DNA of 14,054 bases from CBDCWT01 sp965223305 (lineage in GTDB: Bacteria; Planctomycetota; Planctomycetia; Pirellulales; Pirellulaceae): the NCBI GenBank assembly GCA_965223305.1, contig CBDCWT010000076.1, positions 1 through 14,054 on the forward strand. The letters run 5' to 3'. The translations under genes and the position numbers were made by a program. Positions 1-6,177 of the stretch are shown here, piece after piece. Each line of letters begins with the position of its first letter. The stretch's first letter is position 1. The notes under the pieces are model-generated. The model searched no databases. It saw only the letters and a program-made list of their open reading frames with translations, and was not told where the DNA came from.

Positions 1-232
1 CAGGCCTGGCTATGTGGATTGTAGGGAGCTACACGGGCGTGGGGCGGGACAAGTCGGAGCTGGCGCGAGTCGAACAGGGCTGGGATCGTCGGATTTTCGT
101 TGCGGTGGCGAAGCATCGAGGCCGTCGAAGCCAGACGAATCGGTGGCATAGGCGCGGCGAGGCGCACGAAGACGAGGCGCCGTCGTGGGGCGGTGCAGGG
201 CGGCAAGGAGTGGGCGTGTCGGTCGTGAGATC
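1..232. other. Sequence downstream of IS91-like tnpA; no gene recognised
   Basis: This GC-rich stretch follows the tnpA stop codon on the minus strand. Both strands have open frames of about 100 codons, but none resembles a protein I know, and they overlap one another in the way expected of GC-rich shadows. It should hold part of the 3' end of the IS91-like element. I could not identify a convincing oriIS hairpin or the conserved end. Confidence 0.5.
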
Positions 233-1250
233 TCATGAAGAGTCGATCGTCTCAGGCCGGGCCAGCTCGGCGGCACGAAGCGCCAGTTCCCCCGCCGAGA
301 GCCATGCGACGATGCGTAGCGTTCCTTGACGGCAGCGCAGGCAACGCCGCTCAACGGCCCGCCGTTGCCCGTTGCTCAACACAGCGTGGGAAGCATCAGC
401 AGTCGGAGACAGCGGCAACAACAGTTCCCGACAACGGGCCAGCCCGGCCGCGCGGCTGCGATGAGCGAGAAAGCCGTAGTAGCGGATCTTGACGAAGCCG
501 CGCGGCAGCACGTGCAGCAAGAAGCGCCGCAGGAACTCGACCGCGTCGAGCGTCATCGTCTCGATACGGTTGTTGTTGTTGGAGTTGCGGAAGCGGAAAC
601 GCAGGCGACCTTTTGTGGAGCGAGCGCAAGCGGCCATTGGAGATGGCGACGCGATGGGTATAACGCGCCAGGTACTGGAGCACCTGTGCGGGTCCGGCCA
701 TGGGCGGCTTGACGAAGACCACCCACTGTTTCATGCGAAGTTCTCGCAGCCAGGCACGAAAGCGTTCGGTTTGGCGCAGCGGGGCTAACGGTCCTGCGAG
801 TCGGAGTTCGCCGCGCTCGTAGGCCCGCTGCAAAGCCGCGAGCAGCTTGCCGCGAAACAAGCGGCTCAGGGGACCGACGGGCAGGAAGAACTTCTTGCGG
901 CACGAGATCCAACGGCTGCCGTCGAGCGCGATACCTCCCGCCGGCACGACGCAGTGCAGGTGCGGATGAGGCAGCAACTTCTGGTCCCAGCTATGCAGTA
1001 CGGCGAAGAAGCCGATCTGGGCGCCCAAGCGTTTCGGGTCGCGAGCCAGTTGTTGCAGGCTTTGAGAAGCCGCCTCGAACAGCAGACGGTAGAGGAGTCG
1101 CGGCTGAGCGAGCGCTACCGGCACCAGAGCCCGTGGCACGGTGAACACGACATGGCAATAGCGCACCGGCAGGAGTTCCTTCGGCTCGTGCGGTGAGCCA
1201 ACGATCACGGGCCGCCGACTGGCACTTCGGACAGTGCCGGTTCGCGCAGG
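233..1250 (-). pseudogene. tnpA: IS91-family transposase (tnpA), 3' part: HUH and Y2 domain, split by the RIT and frameshifted
   Basis: This is the C-terminal five-sixths of an HUH endonuclease-type transposase that nicks one strand and starts rolling-circle transposition. Reading down from the RIT junction it encodes ANRHCPKCQ (second half of the zinc-binding module), then the HUH motif HPHLHCVVPAGG near 960, the Y2 motif YLARY followed by THRVAISN near 650-680, and the family's conserved end (FLRRFLLHVLPRGFVKIRYYGF). Two small indels break the frame. One is at about 1188, between WLTAR and EPKELLPV. The other is in the TTTT run at 611-614 (AAAA in the coding strand), where removing one A joins SLHK to GRLRFRFRN. 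The last codons end at the stop complementary to 233-235. The 5' part lies at 4647-4845. The HUH and tyrosine motifs are present, but the gene is inactive as written. Confidence 0.9.
1245..1250 (+). repeat. Direct repeat CGCAGG, left flank of the RIT (target core)
   Basis: This is identical to 4647-4652. On the minus strand it supplies the Cys codon of YNSC in the IS91 transposase. A six-base shared core suits the 6-8 bp overlap region of tyrosine recombinases. Confidence 0.8.
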
Positions 1251-1276
1251 TTATGTAGAGCTCTACATAACCTGCG
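1245..1276. repeat. Perfect 32-bp palindrome at the left RIT junction
   Basis: The two 16-base arms, CGCAGGTTATGTAGAG (1245-1260) and CTCTACATAACCTGCG (1261-1276), are exact reverse complements with no spacer. The central 20 bp (1251-1270) belong to the RIT. The outer hexamers are the target core and its inverted copy inside the terminal repeat. TTATGTAGAG matches the terminal repeat core TTATGGGGAG at 8 of 10 bases, so it may be a further recombinase-binding pair. No such palindrome exists at the right end. Confidence 0.95.
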
Positions 1277-1305
1277 TTATGGGGAGTAAATCGTTATGGG
1301 GAGTA
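1271..1305 (+). repeat. RIT left terminal inverted repeat (35 bp)
   Basis: This is an exact reverse complement of 4618-4652. It contains CCTG followed by two copies of the 14-base unit CGTTATGGGGAGTA at 1275-1288 and 1292-1305, separated by AAT. The centre-to-centre spacing is 17 bp. These are probably binding sites for one or more of the Rit recombinases. Confidence 0.93.
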
Positions 1306-1360
1306 TCGGTCTCGGCGGGTCAATGTTTTGGGCGTGTGAACGCGATTTCGGTCCTGGCGG

Positions 1361-1370
1361 CTCCCCATAA
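1361..1370 (-). repeat. Subterminal inverted copy of the RIT repeat core (left)
   Basis: CTCCCCATAA is the exact reverse complement of the core TTATGGGGAG in the terminal repeat. It sits about 55 bp inside the left end and 64 bp before the ritA start, in opposite orientation to the two terminal units. It could be an accessory binding site or an operator for ritA. A TTGACG hexamer follows at 1373-1378, but I see no matching -10. Confidence 0.6.
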
Positions 1371-1421
1371 GATTGACGTCCTCCTCTTACTGTGATTCGG
1401 CCACTTCTGGCGAACCACACC

Positions 1422-1428
1422 AAGGAGG
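1422..1428 (+). promoter_or_regulatory. Shine-Dalgarno of ritA, fixes the ATG at 1434
   Basis: AAGGAGG lies five bases before ATG 1434. It supports this start over in-frame codons further upstream. Confidence 0.85.
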
Positions 1429-1433
1429 ACTCC

Positions 1434-2678
1434 ATGATCGAGAAGTACTTTTCCGCGCCCAAGACGCTACGACGCTTGCGTGCGGGCCTCAGCGGGCCAC
1501 ACATCGATGGCTTCGCAGCCGCACTCGAACAGCAGGGCTACGCCGCTGCGAGTGCGGTGCGCTATTTACGAGCGGCAGCTCACCTCGGCCGCTTCGTACA
1601 GCGTCGAGGCGTCACCTTAGCCGCTATTGACGCGAGAACCTTGAAAGCTTTTGTCCGGCACCTCTCGCGCTGTCGGTGCCCCCAGTCAAACGGCGGAAAG
1701 AACGGACACCACGCGCGCTTCGGGGTGAAGCTGTTCCACCGCTATTTGATCCAGTGCGGGGTCTGCCCACAACAACCAACCGAGAACAGCGAGAGCAGTG
1801 AACCGGCGTTGGTGACGGCTTTCCACGACTGGTTTCGAACTCATCGAGGCGTGGCGGAGCGCACTCTTCGACTCTACTGTCGCGACGCCGCCGATTTGCT
1901 CCGTGCGCTCGGCGACGACGTCAGCCAGTGGAGCGCCGAGGCCGTGCGATCGTTTGTGCTGGATCGTGCGAGTCAGTGCGGAGCCGGCACGACGCAGAAG
2001 TTGACCACCTCACTGAGGATGTTCTTGCGCTATCTCAGTTTCTGCGGCGAGGCCCGAAGCGATCTCCATCTCGCCGTTCCGGCAATCGCGCATTGGCGGC
2101 TGGCGACCTTACCGCGAACCCTTTCGGCAGAAGAACTCAACCGCGTCATTGCCGCCTGTGACGGTGACACTCCAGCCCGTCTTCGCGACCGCGCGATCGT
2201 GTTGCTGTTATCCAGGCTGGGTCTTCGGGCAGGCGATGTCGCCCAGCTCCGCTTGACGGACATCGACTGGAACAAAGGCTGCTTTCAGGTGATAGGTAAG
2301 GGGCGATACCAAGTGCGCTTGCCTCTGCCTCAGGATGTGGGCGACGCCCTGCTGCACTACCTGGAACGGCGGCCTCAAGTCGATACCGACCGCGTTTTTC
2401 TTCGCAGCATTGCTCCCCACAGACCGTTCGTTTCGGGCGACGGTGTCTCAGGTGTGGTCAAACGCGCTCTTCAGAGGGCCAAGGTCGAAGCTCCATCCCA
2501 AGGCGCTCACCTGCTGCGCCACACCGCGGCTACCGAGATGTTGCGCCACGGCGTTCCGCTCGATCGGATCGGCCTCGTCCTTCGTCATCGCAGCATCGAC
2601 ATGACCGCCTACTACGCCAAGGTGGATGTCGAGCTTCTCCGCCAGATTGCGCAGCCCTGGCCGGGGGTGAGTGCATGA
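1434..2678 (+). CDS. ritA: RIT tyrosine recombinase A
   Basis: Tyrosine site-specific recombinase of 414 aa, the longest of the trio, acting on DNA to move the RIT element. The start at ATG 1434 is set by AAGGAGG five bases upstream; the frame is open about 14 codons further. An extra N-terminal alpha-helical region (about residues 1-115) precedes a core-binding SAM-like domain (about 120-215) and the catalytic domain (about 225-405). All catalytic residues are visible: Arg265 in GLRAGD, Lys in GKGRYQVRLPL, His359 and Arg362 in HLLR, His385 in LRHRS, and the nucleophile Tyr394 in MTAYYAKV. The stop overlaps the ritB start by ATGA, so translation is probably coupled. The frame is intact, unlike most genes in this window. 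What each Rit protein contributes is not known to me from the sequence. Confidence 0.93.
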   Translation: MIEKYFSAPKTLRRLRAGLSGPHIDGFAAALEQQGYAAASAVRYLRAAAHLGRFVQRRGVTLAAIDARTLKAFVRHLSRCRCPQSNGGKNGHHARFGVKLFHRYLIQCGVCPQQPTENSESSEPALVTAFHDWFRTHRGVAERTLRLYCRDAADLLRALGDDVSQWSAEAVRSFVLDRASQCGAGTTQKLTTSLRMFLRYLSFCGEARSDLHLAVPAIAHWRLATLPRTLSAEELNRVIAACDGDTPARLRDRAIVLLLSRLGLRAGDVAQLRLTDIDWNKGCFQVIGKGRYQVRLPLPQDVGDALLHYLERRPQVDTDRVFLRSIAPHRPFVSGDGVSGVVKRALQRAKVEAPSQGAHLLRHTAATEMLRHGVPLDRIGLVLRHRSIDMTAYYAKVDVELLRQIAQPWPGVSA

Positions 2679-3580
2679 TCGAAACCGCCAAGACTTACCT
2701 GTCAGTACGGCGCTCCGCCGGCTTCGCGCTCAGCAATGTGGGGTATCTGCTTCACAGCTTTGCGACTTTTGCCGCGGACCGCGGCGAAGCCCACATCCGT
2801 ACGGCGACCGCCATTGATTGGGCCAGCCAGAGCGTCTCGCTGGCGCAACGGCACACGCGATACCAAACCGTCTGCCGCTTCGCTCAGTACGTTCGGCTGG
2901 AGGACTCTCGACACGAATCGCCGCCCTCGAATCACTTCGGCTATCACAAGACTCGTCGCACCCCGCATATCTACTCGCGCGCCGAGATCGATCGTCTGAT
3001 CCTTGCCGCCGTGCAGCTCGCGCCGGCCGGCTCGCTGTGGCCGCAGGCTTACGCGACGTTGATCAGTCTGCTGGCCGCAACCGGTCTGCGGATCTCGGAA
3101 GCGTTGGGGCTGCTGATCTCCGACATTACGCCGAACGGCCTGCTGATCCGCAAAACCAAGTTTCAGAAGACCCGCTTGGTCCCGCTGCACCAGACCGCAG
3201 TGGCTGGGCTGCGGCGCTACCTGACGCTCCGTCGAAGAAAGTGTTCCGGCACCGAGCATGTGTTCGTCTCCAACCGTGGCAAGCCGCTCACGTATCCAGA
3301 AGTTTACGGCGTGTTTCTCAAGATTCTGAAGTCAGCCGATCTGCTGTCGTCAGGCGGTCGCCGACCCCGCCTTCACGACCTGCGGCATACGTTCGCAGTC
3401 CGGGCGCTGGAGACGAGCCCAAGCGGTCGGCGGCGAATCGGCCGCCACATGGTCGCTCTGGCAACGTATCTCGGTCACGTCAACATCGACGCGACCTACT
3501 GGTATCTGGAAACCACGCCGGAGCTGTTGCGCGACATCGCCGCCGCCAGCGAGAGCTTTCTACACGGAGGCCGGCCATGA
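2675..3580 (+). CDS. ritB: RIT tyrosine recombinase B
   Basis: Tyrosine recombinase of 301 aa, of XerC/D-like length, second gene of the trio. The start ATG at 2675 shares bases with the ritA stop (ATGA), and a GGGGGTGAG stretch just before it can serve as ribosome binding site. The N-terminal core-binding domain covers about residues 1-95. The catalytic domain contains Arg139 (TGLRISEALGL), a Lys in the KTKFQKTR hairpin, His234-Arg237 (HDLRH), His268 (YLGHVNIDAT) and Tyr277 (YWYLE), so the full active site is present. ritC begins inside the ritB stop codon in the same ATGA manner. It probably works with RitA and RitC in a mixed complex on the terminal repeats; that is inference from their strict linkage. 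Confidence 0.92.
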   Translation: MIETAKTYLSVRRSAGFALSNVGYLLHSFATFAADRGEAHIRTATAIDWASQSVSLAQRHTRYQTVCRFAQYVRLEDSRHESPPSNHFGYHKTRRTPHIYSRAEIDRLILAAVQLAPAGSLWPQAYATLISLLAATGLRISEALGLLISDITPNGLLIRKTKFQKTRLVPLHQTAVAGLRRYLTLRRRKCSGTEHVFVSNRGKPLTYPEVYGVFLKILKSADLLSSGGRRPRLHDLRHTFAVRALETSPSGRRRIGRHMVALATYLGHVNIDATYWYLETTPELLRDIAAASESFLHGGRP

Positions 3581-4566
3581 TCTCGATCGCAACGCACATC
3601 GAAGCTTTCCTCCGTGAGCATCTTGTCCGTCACCGGGGCGCCAGCCAGCATACCTGTGACTCCTACGCCTACAGCTTCCAGTTGCTGTTCGAGTTTGCCT
3701 CACAGCAGCTCAAGGCACCGCCTTCGGAGTTGCTGTTGGAACAGCTGGATGCGCCGCTGATAAGCGACTTCTTGGAACACCTGGAAGCGACGCGTCGAAA
3801 CTCACAGCAAACGCGAAACATTCGGCTGGCGGCGATCCGGTCGTTCTTCCGCTTTCTGCAGCATCGTGAGCCGGCGGCGCTCGACCAAATCCGTCGTGTC
3901 TTGGCCATCCCTTTCAAGAAGAGCGACGCGCGACTGGTCCCTTACCTGGACCAGGATGAACTGCAGGCTTTGCTGGATGCTCCTGATCCAGCCACCCGCG
4001 ATGGGATCCGAGATCGGGCCATGTTGCATGTCGCGGTCAGCGCGGGGCTGCGGGTCTCGGAACTGACGGGCTTGTGCATCGACGATGTCGCGCCCCGGTC
4101 ACGGACGATTCTTGTGCATGGCAAGGGGCGCCGTGAACGAGCGTTACCGCTGTGGAAGACCAGCGCTTCGGCGCTCCGCGCCTGGTTGGCTGTGCGCGGA
4201 ACCGTCGCGGCTGCGGAGCTGTTTGTCAACGCACGGGGCCAGCCCTTCAGTCGCTGGGGGTTCGCTTACGTGCTCCGACGACACGCTGAAACAGCGAGAC
4301 GACGGTGCTCCTCGATGGCGAACAAGAAGCTCTCCCCGCACGTGCTTCGGCATACCTGCGCCATGGTGGTGTTGCAGGCAACCCAAGACATCAGGAAGGT
4401 CTCACTGTGGTTGGGGCATGCCAGCCTCGCAACCACCGAAGTCTACGTTCGAGCCGATCCCGGCGACAAGCTGGAGGCCATCGAAGCGGTGGTCCCCCCG
4501 CGCCTCCGCAAAGGCAAGTTCCGGCCCCCGGACAAACTGATCGCCCTCTTGAAGACCAAGTCTTAA
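3577..4566 (+). CDS. ritC: RIT tyrosine recombinase C
   Basis: Tyrosine recombinase of 329 aa, third gene of the trio. The frame is open back to 2818, but that part overlaps ritB out of frame. The real start is ATG 3577, overlapping the ritB stop by ATGA and preceded by GGAGG. An N-terminal SAM-like core-binding domain (about residues 1-100, starting THIEAFLREHLV) is followed by the catalytic domain with Arg159 (AGLRVSELTGL), Lys in HGKGRRERALPL, His255-Arg258 (HVLRHT), His281 (WLGHASLATTEVY) and nucleophile Tyr290. A basic tail follows (RLRKGKFRPP). Its TAA stop lies within a degenerate copy of the terminal repeat (4563-4575). It is intact, and about 50 bases separate it from the right terminal repeat. 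Confidence 0.93.
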   Translation: MISIATHIEAFLREHLVRHRGASQHTCDSYAYSFQLLFEFASQQLKAPPSELLLEQLDAPLISDFLEHLEATRRNSQQTRNIRLAAIRSFFRFLQHREPAALDQIRRVLAIPFKKSDARLVPYLDQDELQALLDAPDPATRDGIRDRAMLHVAVSAGLRVSELTGLCIDDVAPRSRTILVHGKGRRERALPLWKTSASALRAWLAVRGTVAAAELFVNARGQPFSRWGFAYVLRRHAETARRRCSSMANKKLSPHVLRHTCAMVVLQATQDIRKVSLWLGHASLATTEVYVRADPGDKLEAIEAVVPPRLRKGKFRPPDKLIALLKTKS

Positions 4567-4575
4567 TGGAGAGTA
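4563..4575 (+). repeat. Degenerate subterminal copy of the RIT repeat (right), overlapping the ritC stop
   Basis: TTAATGGAGAGTA matches GTTATGGGGAGTA at 10 of 13 positions and points inward relative to the right terminal repeat. It mirrors the inverted subterminal copy at the left end (1361-1370), so each end may carry two outer units and one opposing inner unit. Confidence 0.45.
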
Positions 4576-4617
4576 GAATCGGCGTGGAGCCGTTGGTTTC
4601 ACGCCCTTCTACCGTCG

Positions 4618-4652
4618 TACTCCCCATAACGATTTACTCCCCATAACGCAGG
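4618..4652 (-). repeat. RIT right terminal inverted repeat (35 bp)
   Basis: This is an exact reverse complement of 1271-1305, with two TACTCCCCATAACG units at 4618-4631 and 4635-4648 separated by ATT. It ends in CGCAGG, which is also the repeated target core. Confidence 0.93.
4647..4652 (+). repeat. Direct repeat CGCAGG, right end of the RIT (target core)
   Basis: Second copy of the hexamer at 1245-1250. Reading the minus strand across it gives AAC TCC TGC, the NSC of the transposase motif, before the frame runs into RIT sequence. Confidence 0.8.
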
Positions 4653-4845
4653 AGTTGTAGGCGATCCGTTTCTCGGGGCAAGAATCGCACTCTTCGATGT
4701 GGGCGCCGAGGACGGCGCTGCGACACGAGCCGATGTCGCGAAGGGTCTTGCGTTGGCGGGATGAGAGACGATCTCCCCAGCGCTCAAGCAACTCCCCTTC
4801 GTGTTGACGAATGACATCGGCCACTTCCAGCCGATGCCGTCTCAT
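4647..4845 (-). pseudogene. tnpA: IS91-family transposase (tnpA), 5' part: N-terminal zinc-binding domain
   Basis: The first 66 codons of the transposase, from ATG at 4845. They encode an N-terminal helical segment (VADVIRQHEGELLERWGDRL) followed by the start of the zinc-binding module, C-x(11)-C-x2-C then IAYNSC. The remaining ligands, C-x-x-x-HCPKC, are on the other side of the RIT at 1250 downwards. The start overlaps the stop of the upstream recombinase gene by ATGA. Reading on into the RIT adds VMGSKSLWGVRR and then a stop, so the truncated product would be about 78 aa with an incomplete zinc site. Confidence 0.9.
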
Positions 4846-5718
4846 CGCCGCCGTCCGTCCCCGTCGTGGTGGAGAACCTCACGGATCTCGAGTTCTTCCA
4901 AAGGACTCGTCGTCTTCGCCAGACGTGGTTCACAGACATGCAGGTAACGTGCCGTCGTCTTGAGGCTGACGTGTCCCAGCAAGACTTGGATGGTGCGCAG
5001 ATCGGTTCCCGCTTCCAGCAGATGGGTGGCGAACAGAATGGCGCAGCACATGGGGCGTCAGCGGCTTGCGGATGCCTGCCTTGCGGCCGAGCTTCGTGCA
5101 GACCAGACGGATGCCCGAGGGCCGCAGCCCAGCGCCGGGCACACGGCCCGGAAACAGCAGCTCGCTCGGCTTCGCCCAGCGCCAGTAGATACGCAGCAAG
5201 GCCAACAGCTTCTCCGACAACATCACCTGGCGCGGCTTGTCTCCTTTGCCGTGGCGCACCCGGATCACCATCCGCTCCGAGTCGATGTCACTCACTTCGA
5301 GCCGCAGCGCTTCGTCGAGACGTAACCCCGCGCCGTAGAGTGTCCCCAGGATGGCGCGGTGCTTGAGATTGACCGCGGCGTTCAACACCGCCCTCACTTC
5401 TTCCCGGCTCAGCACGACGGGCAGTTGCTGCCGCCTCTTGGACCGTGCGATCCGTTCCACCACCCAACGTCGTCCGAGTGTCTGGTTGTAGAAGAACTTC
5501 AGCGCCGACACCCGCACCCCGAACGTCGAGTCGGCGAGTTGCCGCTGCTCCATCAAGTAGAGTTGGTACTCGCGAATCTGCTCGGGGCCCAGTCGCCGTG
5601 GTGACTGGCCGAAGTAGCGGGCGAAATCCTCAACCGCCTTCGTGTAGCTCCGAATCGTCTGCGGCGAATAGTTGCGCAACCGCAGGTCTTCGATCATCCT
5701 CTTACGTAGCTTGGTCAT
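4842..5718 (-). pseudogene. Tyrosine recombinase (phage-integrase family) accessory to the IS91-like element, one frameshift
   Basis: An integrase-type protein of about 291 aa. It has an N-terminal SAM-like domain (about residues 8-85, MIEDLRLRNYSPQTIRSYTKAVEDF) and a catalytic domain with Arg133 (GLRLDEALRL), Lys158 (HGKGDK) and His223-Arg226 (PHVLRH). In the next frame follow the second His and nucleophile Tyr in LLGHVSLKTTARYLHV. The frame changes at about 5034: after HVLRHS one extra base separates TCT from TTC GCC ACC CAT, and removing it gives the usual HVLRHSFATHLLEAG. All active-site residues are otherwise present. The start ATG at 5718 has AAAGGAGG eight bases upstream. Some IS91-family elements are known to carry such a gene next to tnpA; its role in transposition is not clear. 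Confidence 0.85.
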
Positions 5719-5741
5719 GAACGACCTCCTTTCGGTCGCTC
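5719..5741 (-). promoter_or_regulatory. Hairpin holding the int ribosome binding site
   Basis: In minus-strand RNA, GAGCGACC (5741-5734) can pair with GGTCGUUC (5726-5719), one pair being G-U, around a seven-base loop. The Shine-Dalgarno AAAGGAGG lies in the loop and 3' arm, directly before the ATG at 5718. A transcript long enough to include both arms would have its ribosome site masked. Confidence 0.55.
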
Positions 5742-5770
5742 ATTGTTCCGCTACTTCAACGCAGCCTCAA
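5742..5770 (-). promoter_or_regulatory. Possible sigma70-type promoter of the int-tnpA unit
   Basis: On the minus strand TTGAGG (5770-5765), a 17-base spacer and AACAAT (5747-5742) each match the consensus at four of six bases. Transcription would start near 5735, inside the hairpin at 5719-5741, giving a short leader that keeps the Shine-Dalgarno but lacks most of the 5' arm. Confidence 0.35.
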
Positions 5771-6177
5771 TCCCTCCCCCCCTTGCAGCCCTCCCCACCA
5801 CCTCTGCCGCGTCAGCGGCTTCGTCCAACAAGCCATCCGTCCATCAGACAGTCTTTTTTTCGTCCGCGAGGTTGTCCTGGAGCAATCTTCGACTTCCCTC
5901 GGCGACGCACAGGTGCGTAGTAGCTGGTGGAAACTCATGCGAAGGCGGATTTCGCAACAGTAATCCCTGATTGGCAGATAAGTTACTTCTGTTCAGTTGG
6001 GTACGGACCTATCTGTGCAAGTCGGAAGATACGCAGATGCGTCGTCCCCTAACCCCTGGTGTGCACATCCGGCTACGTGGAGCGTGGCATAAGCTGACAC
6101 AGCTCCTATTTCCGGTCTTGCCGCTTGCCAGGCGGCCAAACGGGTCGTAGCCTCAGAGACAGAGGAGGCGGTGGACC
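5771..6177. other. Intergenic region between int and the HTH/PD40 gene
   Basis: About 400 bases without a supported gene. It contains a pyrimidine-rich stretch (about 5771-5805, including an eight-C run), a small perfect hairpin GCCGC-GTCA-GCGGC at 5806-5819, and a seven-T run near 5865. The IS91-like 5' terminus (terIS) should lie here, but I could not place it. The last part holds the AGGAGG ribosome site (6163-6168) of the next gene. Confidence 0.5.

Larger units (their letters stand above)
1251..4652 (+). mobile_element. Recombinase-in-trio (RIT) element, 3402 bp, inserted in IS91-like tnpA
   Basis: Three tandem, overlapping tyrosine recombinase genes of different subtype (414, 301 and 329 aa, in that order) between inverted repeats match the described recombinase-in-trio class. 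No cargo gene is present. The limits come from the flanks: CGCAGG occurs at 1245-1250 and again at 4647-4652, and joining the flanks at this hexamer restores the transposase motif YNSC-ANRHCPKCQ exactly in frame. The element length of 3402 is a multiple of three. The target site is thus seen directly in the sequence. Whether the hexamer is a crossover core or a duplication cannot be told from one copy. Confidence 0.93.
1..5770 (-). mobile_element. IS91-family element (int + tnpA), interrupted by a RIT element; outer ends not resolved
   Basis: An accessory tyrosine recombinase gene and an HUH/Y2 transposase gene lie in the same direction with an ATGA overlap (4842-4845), so they form one transcription unit. 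Removing 1251-4652 restores a transposase reading of about 405 codons, apart from small frameshifts. IS91-family elements move by rolling-circle-like transposition from a terminus downstream of tnpA (oriIS) to one upstream (terIS) and leave no target duplication. I could not place either terminus. The 3' end lies in 1-232 or beyond the window edge. The 5' end lies upstream of 5742, and a GCCGC-GTCA-GCGGC hairpin at 5806-5819 is only a weak candidate for part of it. The given limits are therefore approximate. Confidence 0.75.

Noticed and set aside
10..354. Minus-strand frame of 114 codons at the left edge as a gene
   Set aside because: It overlaps the tnpA end out of frame, has no ribosome site and no recognisable motif.
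954..1196. Plus-strand frames opposite tnpA and int (for example 954-1196, 4866-5366, 4960-5325)
   Set aside because: They are antisense to clearly recognisable transposase and integrase motifs and resemble no protein family; they are expected in GC-rich DNA.
1275..1305. Short repeats at the RIT ends as a CRISPR-like or tandem-repeat array
   Set aside because: There are only two 14-bp units per end with a 3-bp spacer, mirrored at the other end. This is a transposon terminal repeat, not an array.
2818..3576. Long open frame upstream of and continuous with ritC, suggesting a 582-aa protein
   Set aside because: It overlaps ritB in another frame and has Arg/Ala/Ser-rich shadow composition. The ATGA start at 3577 with GGAGG, and the family's usual length, mark the real ritC start.
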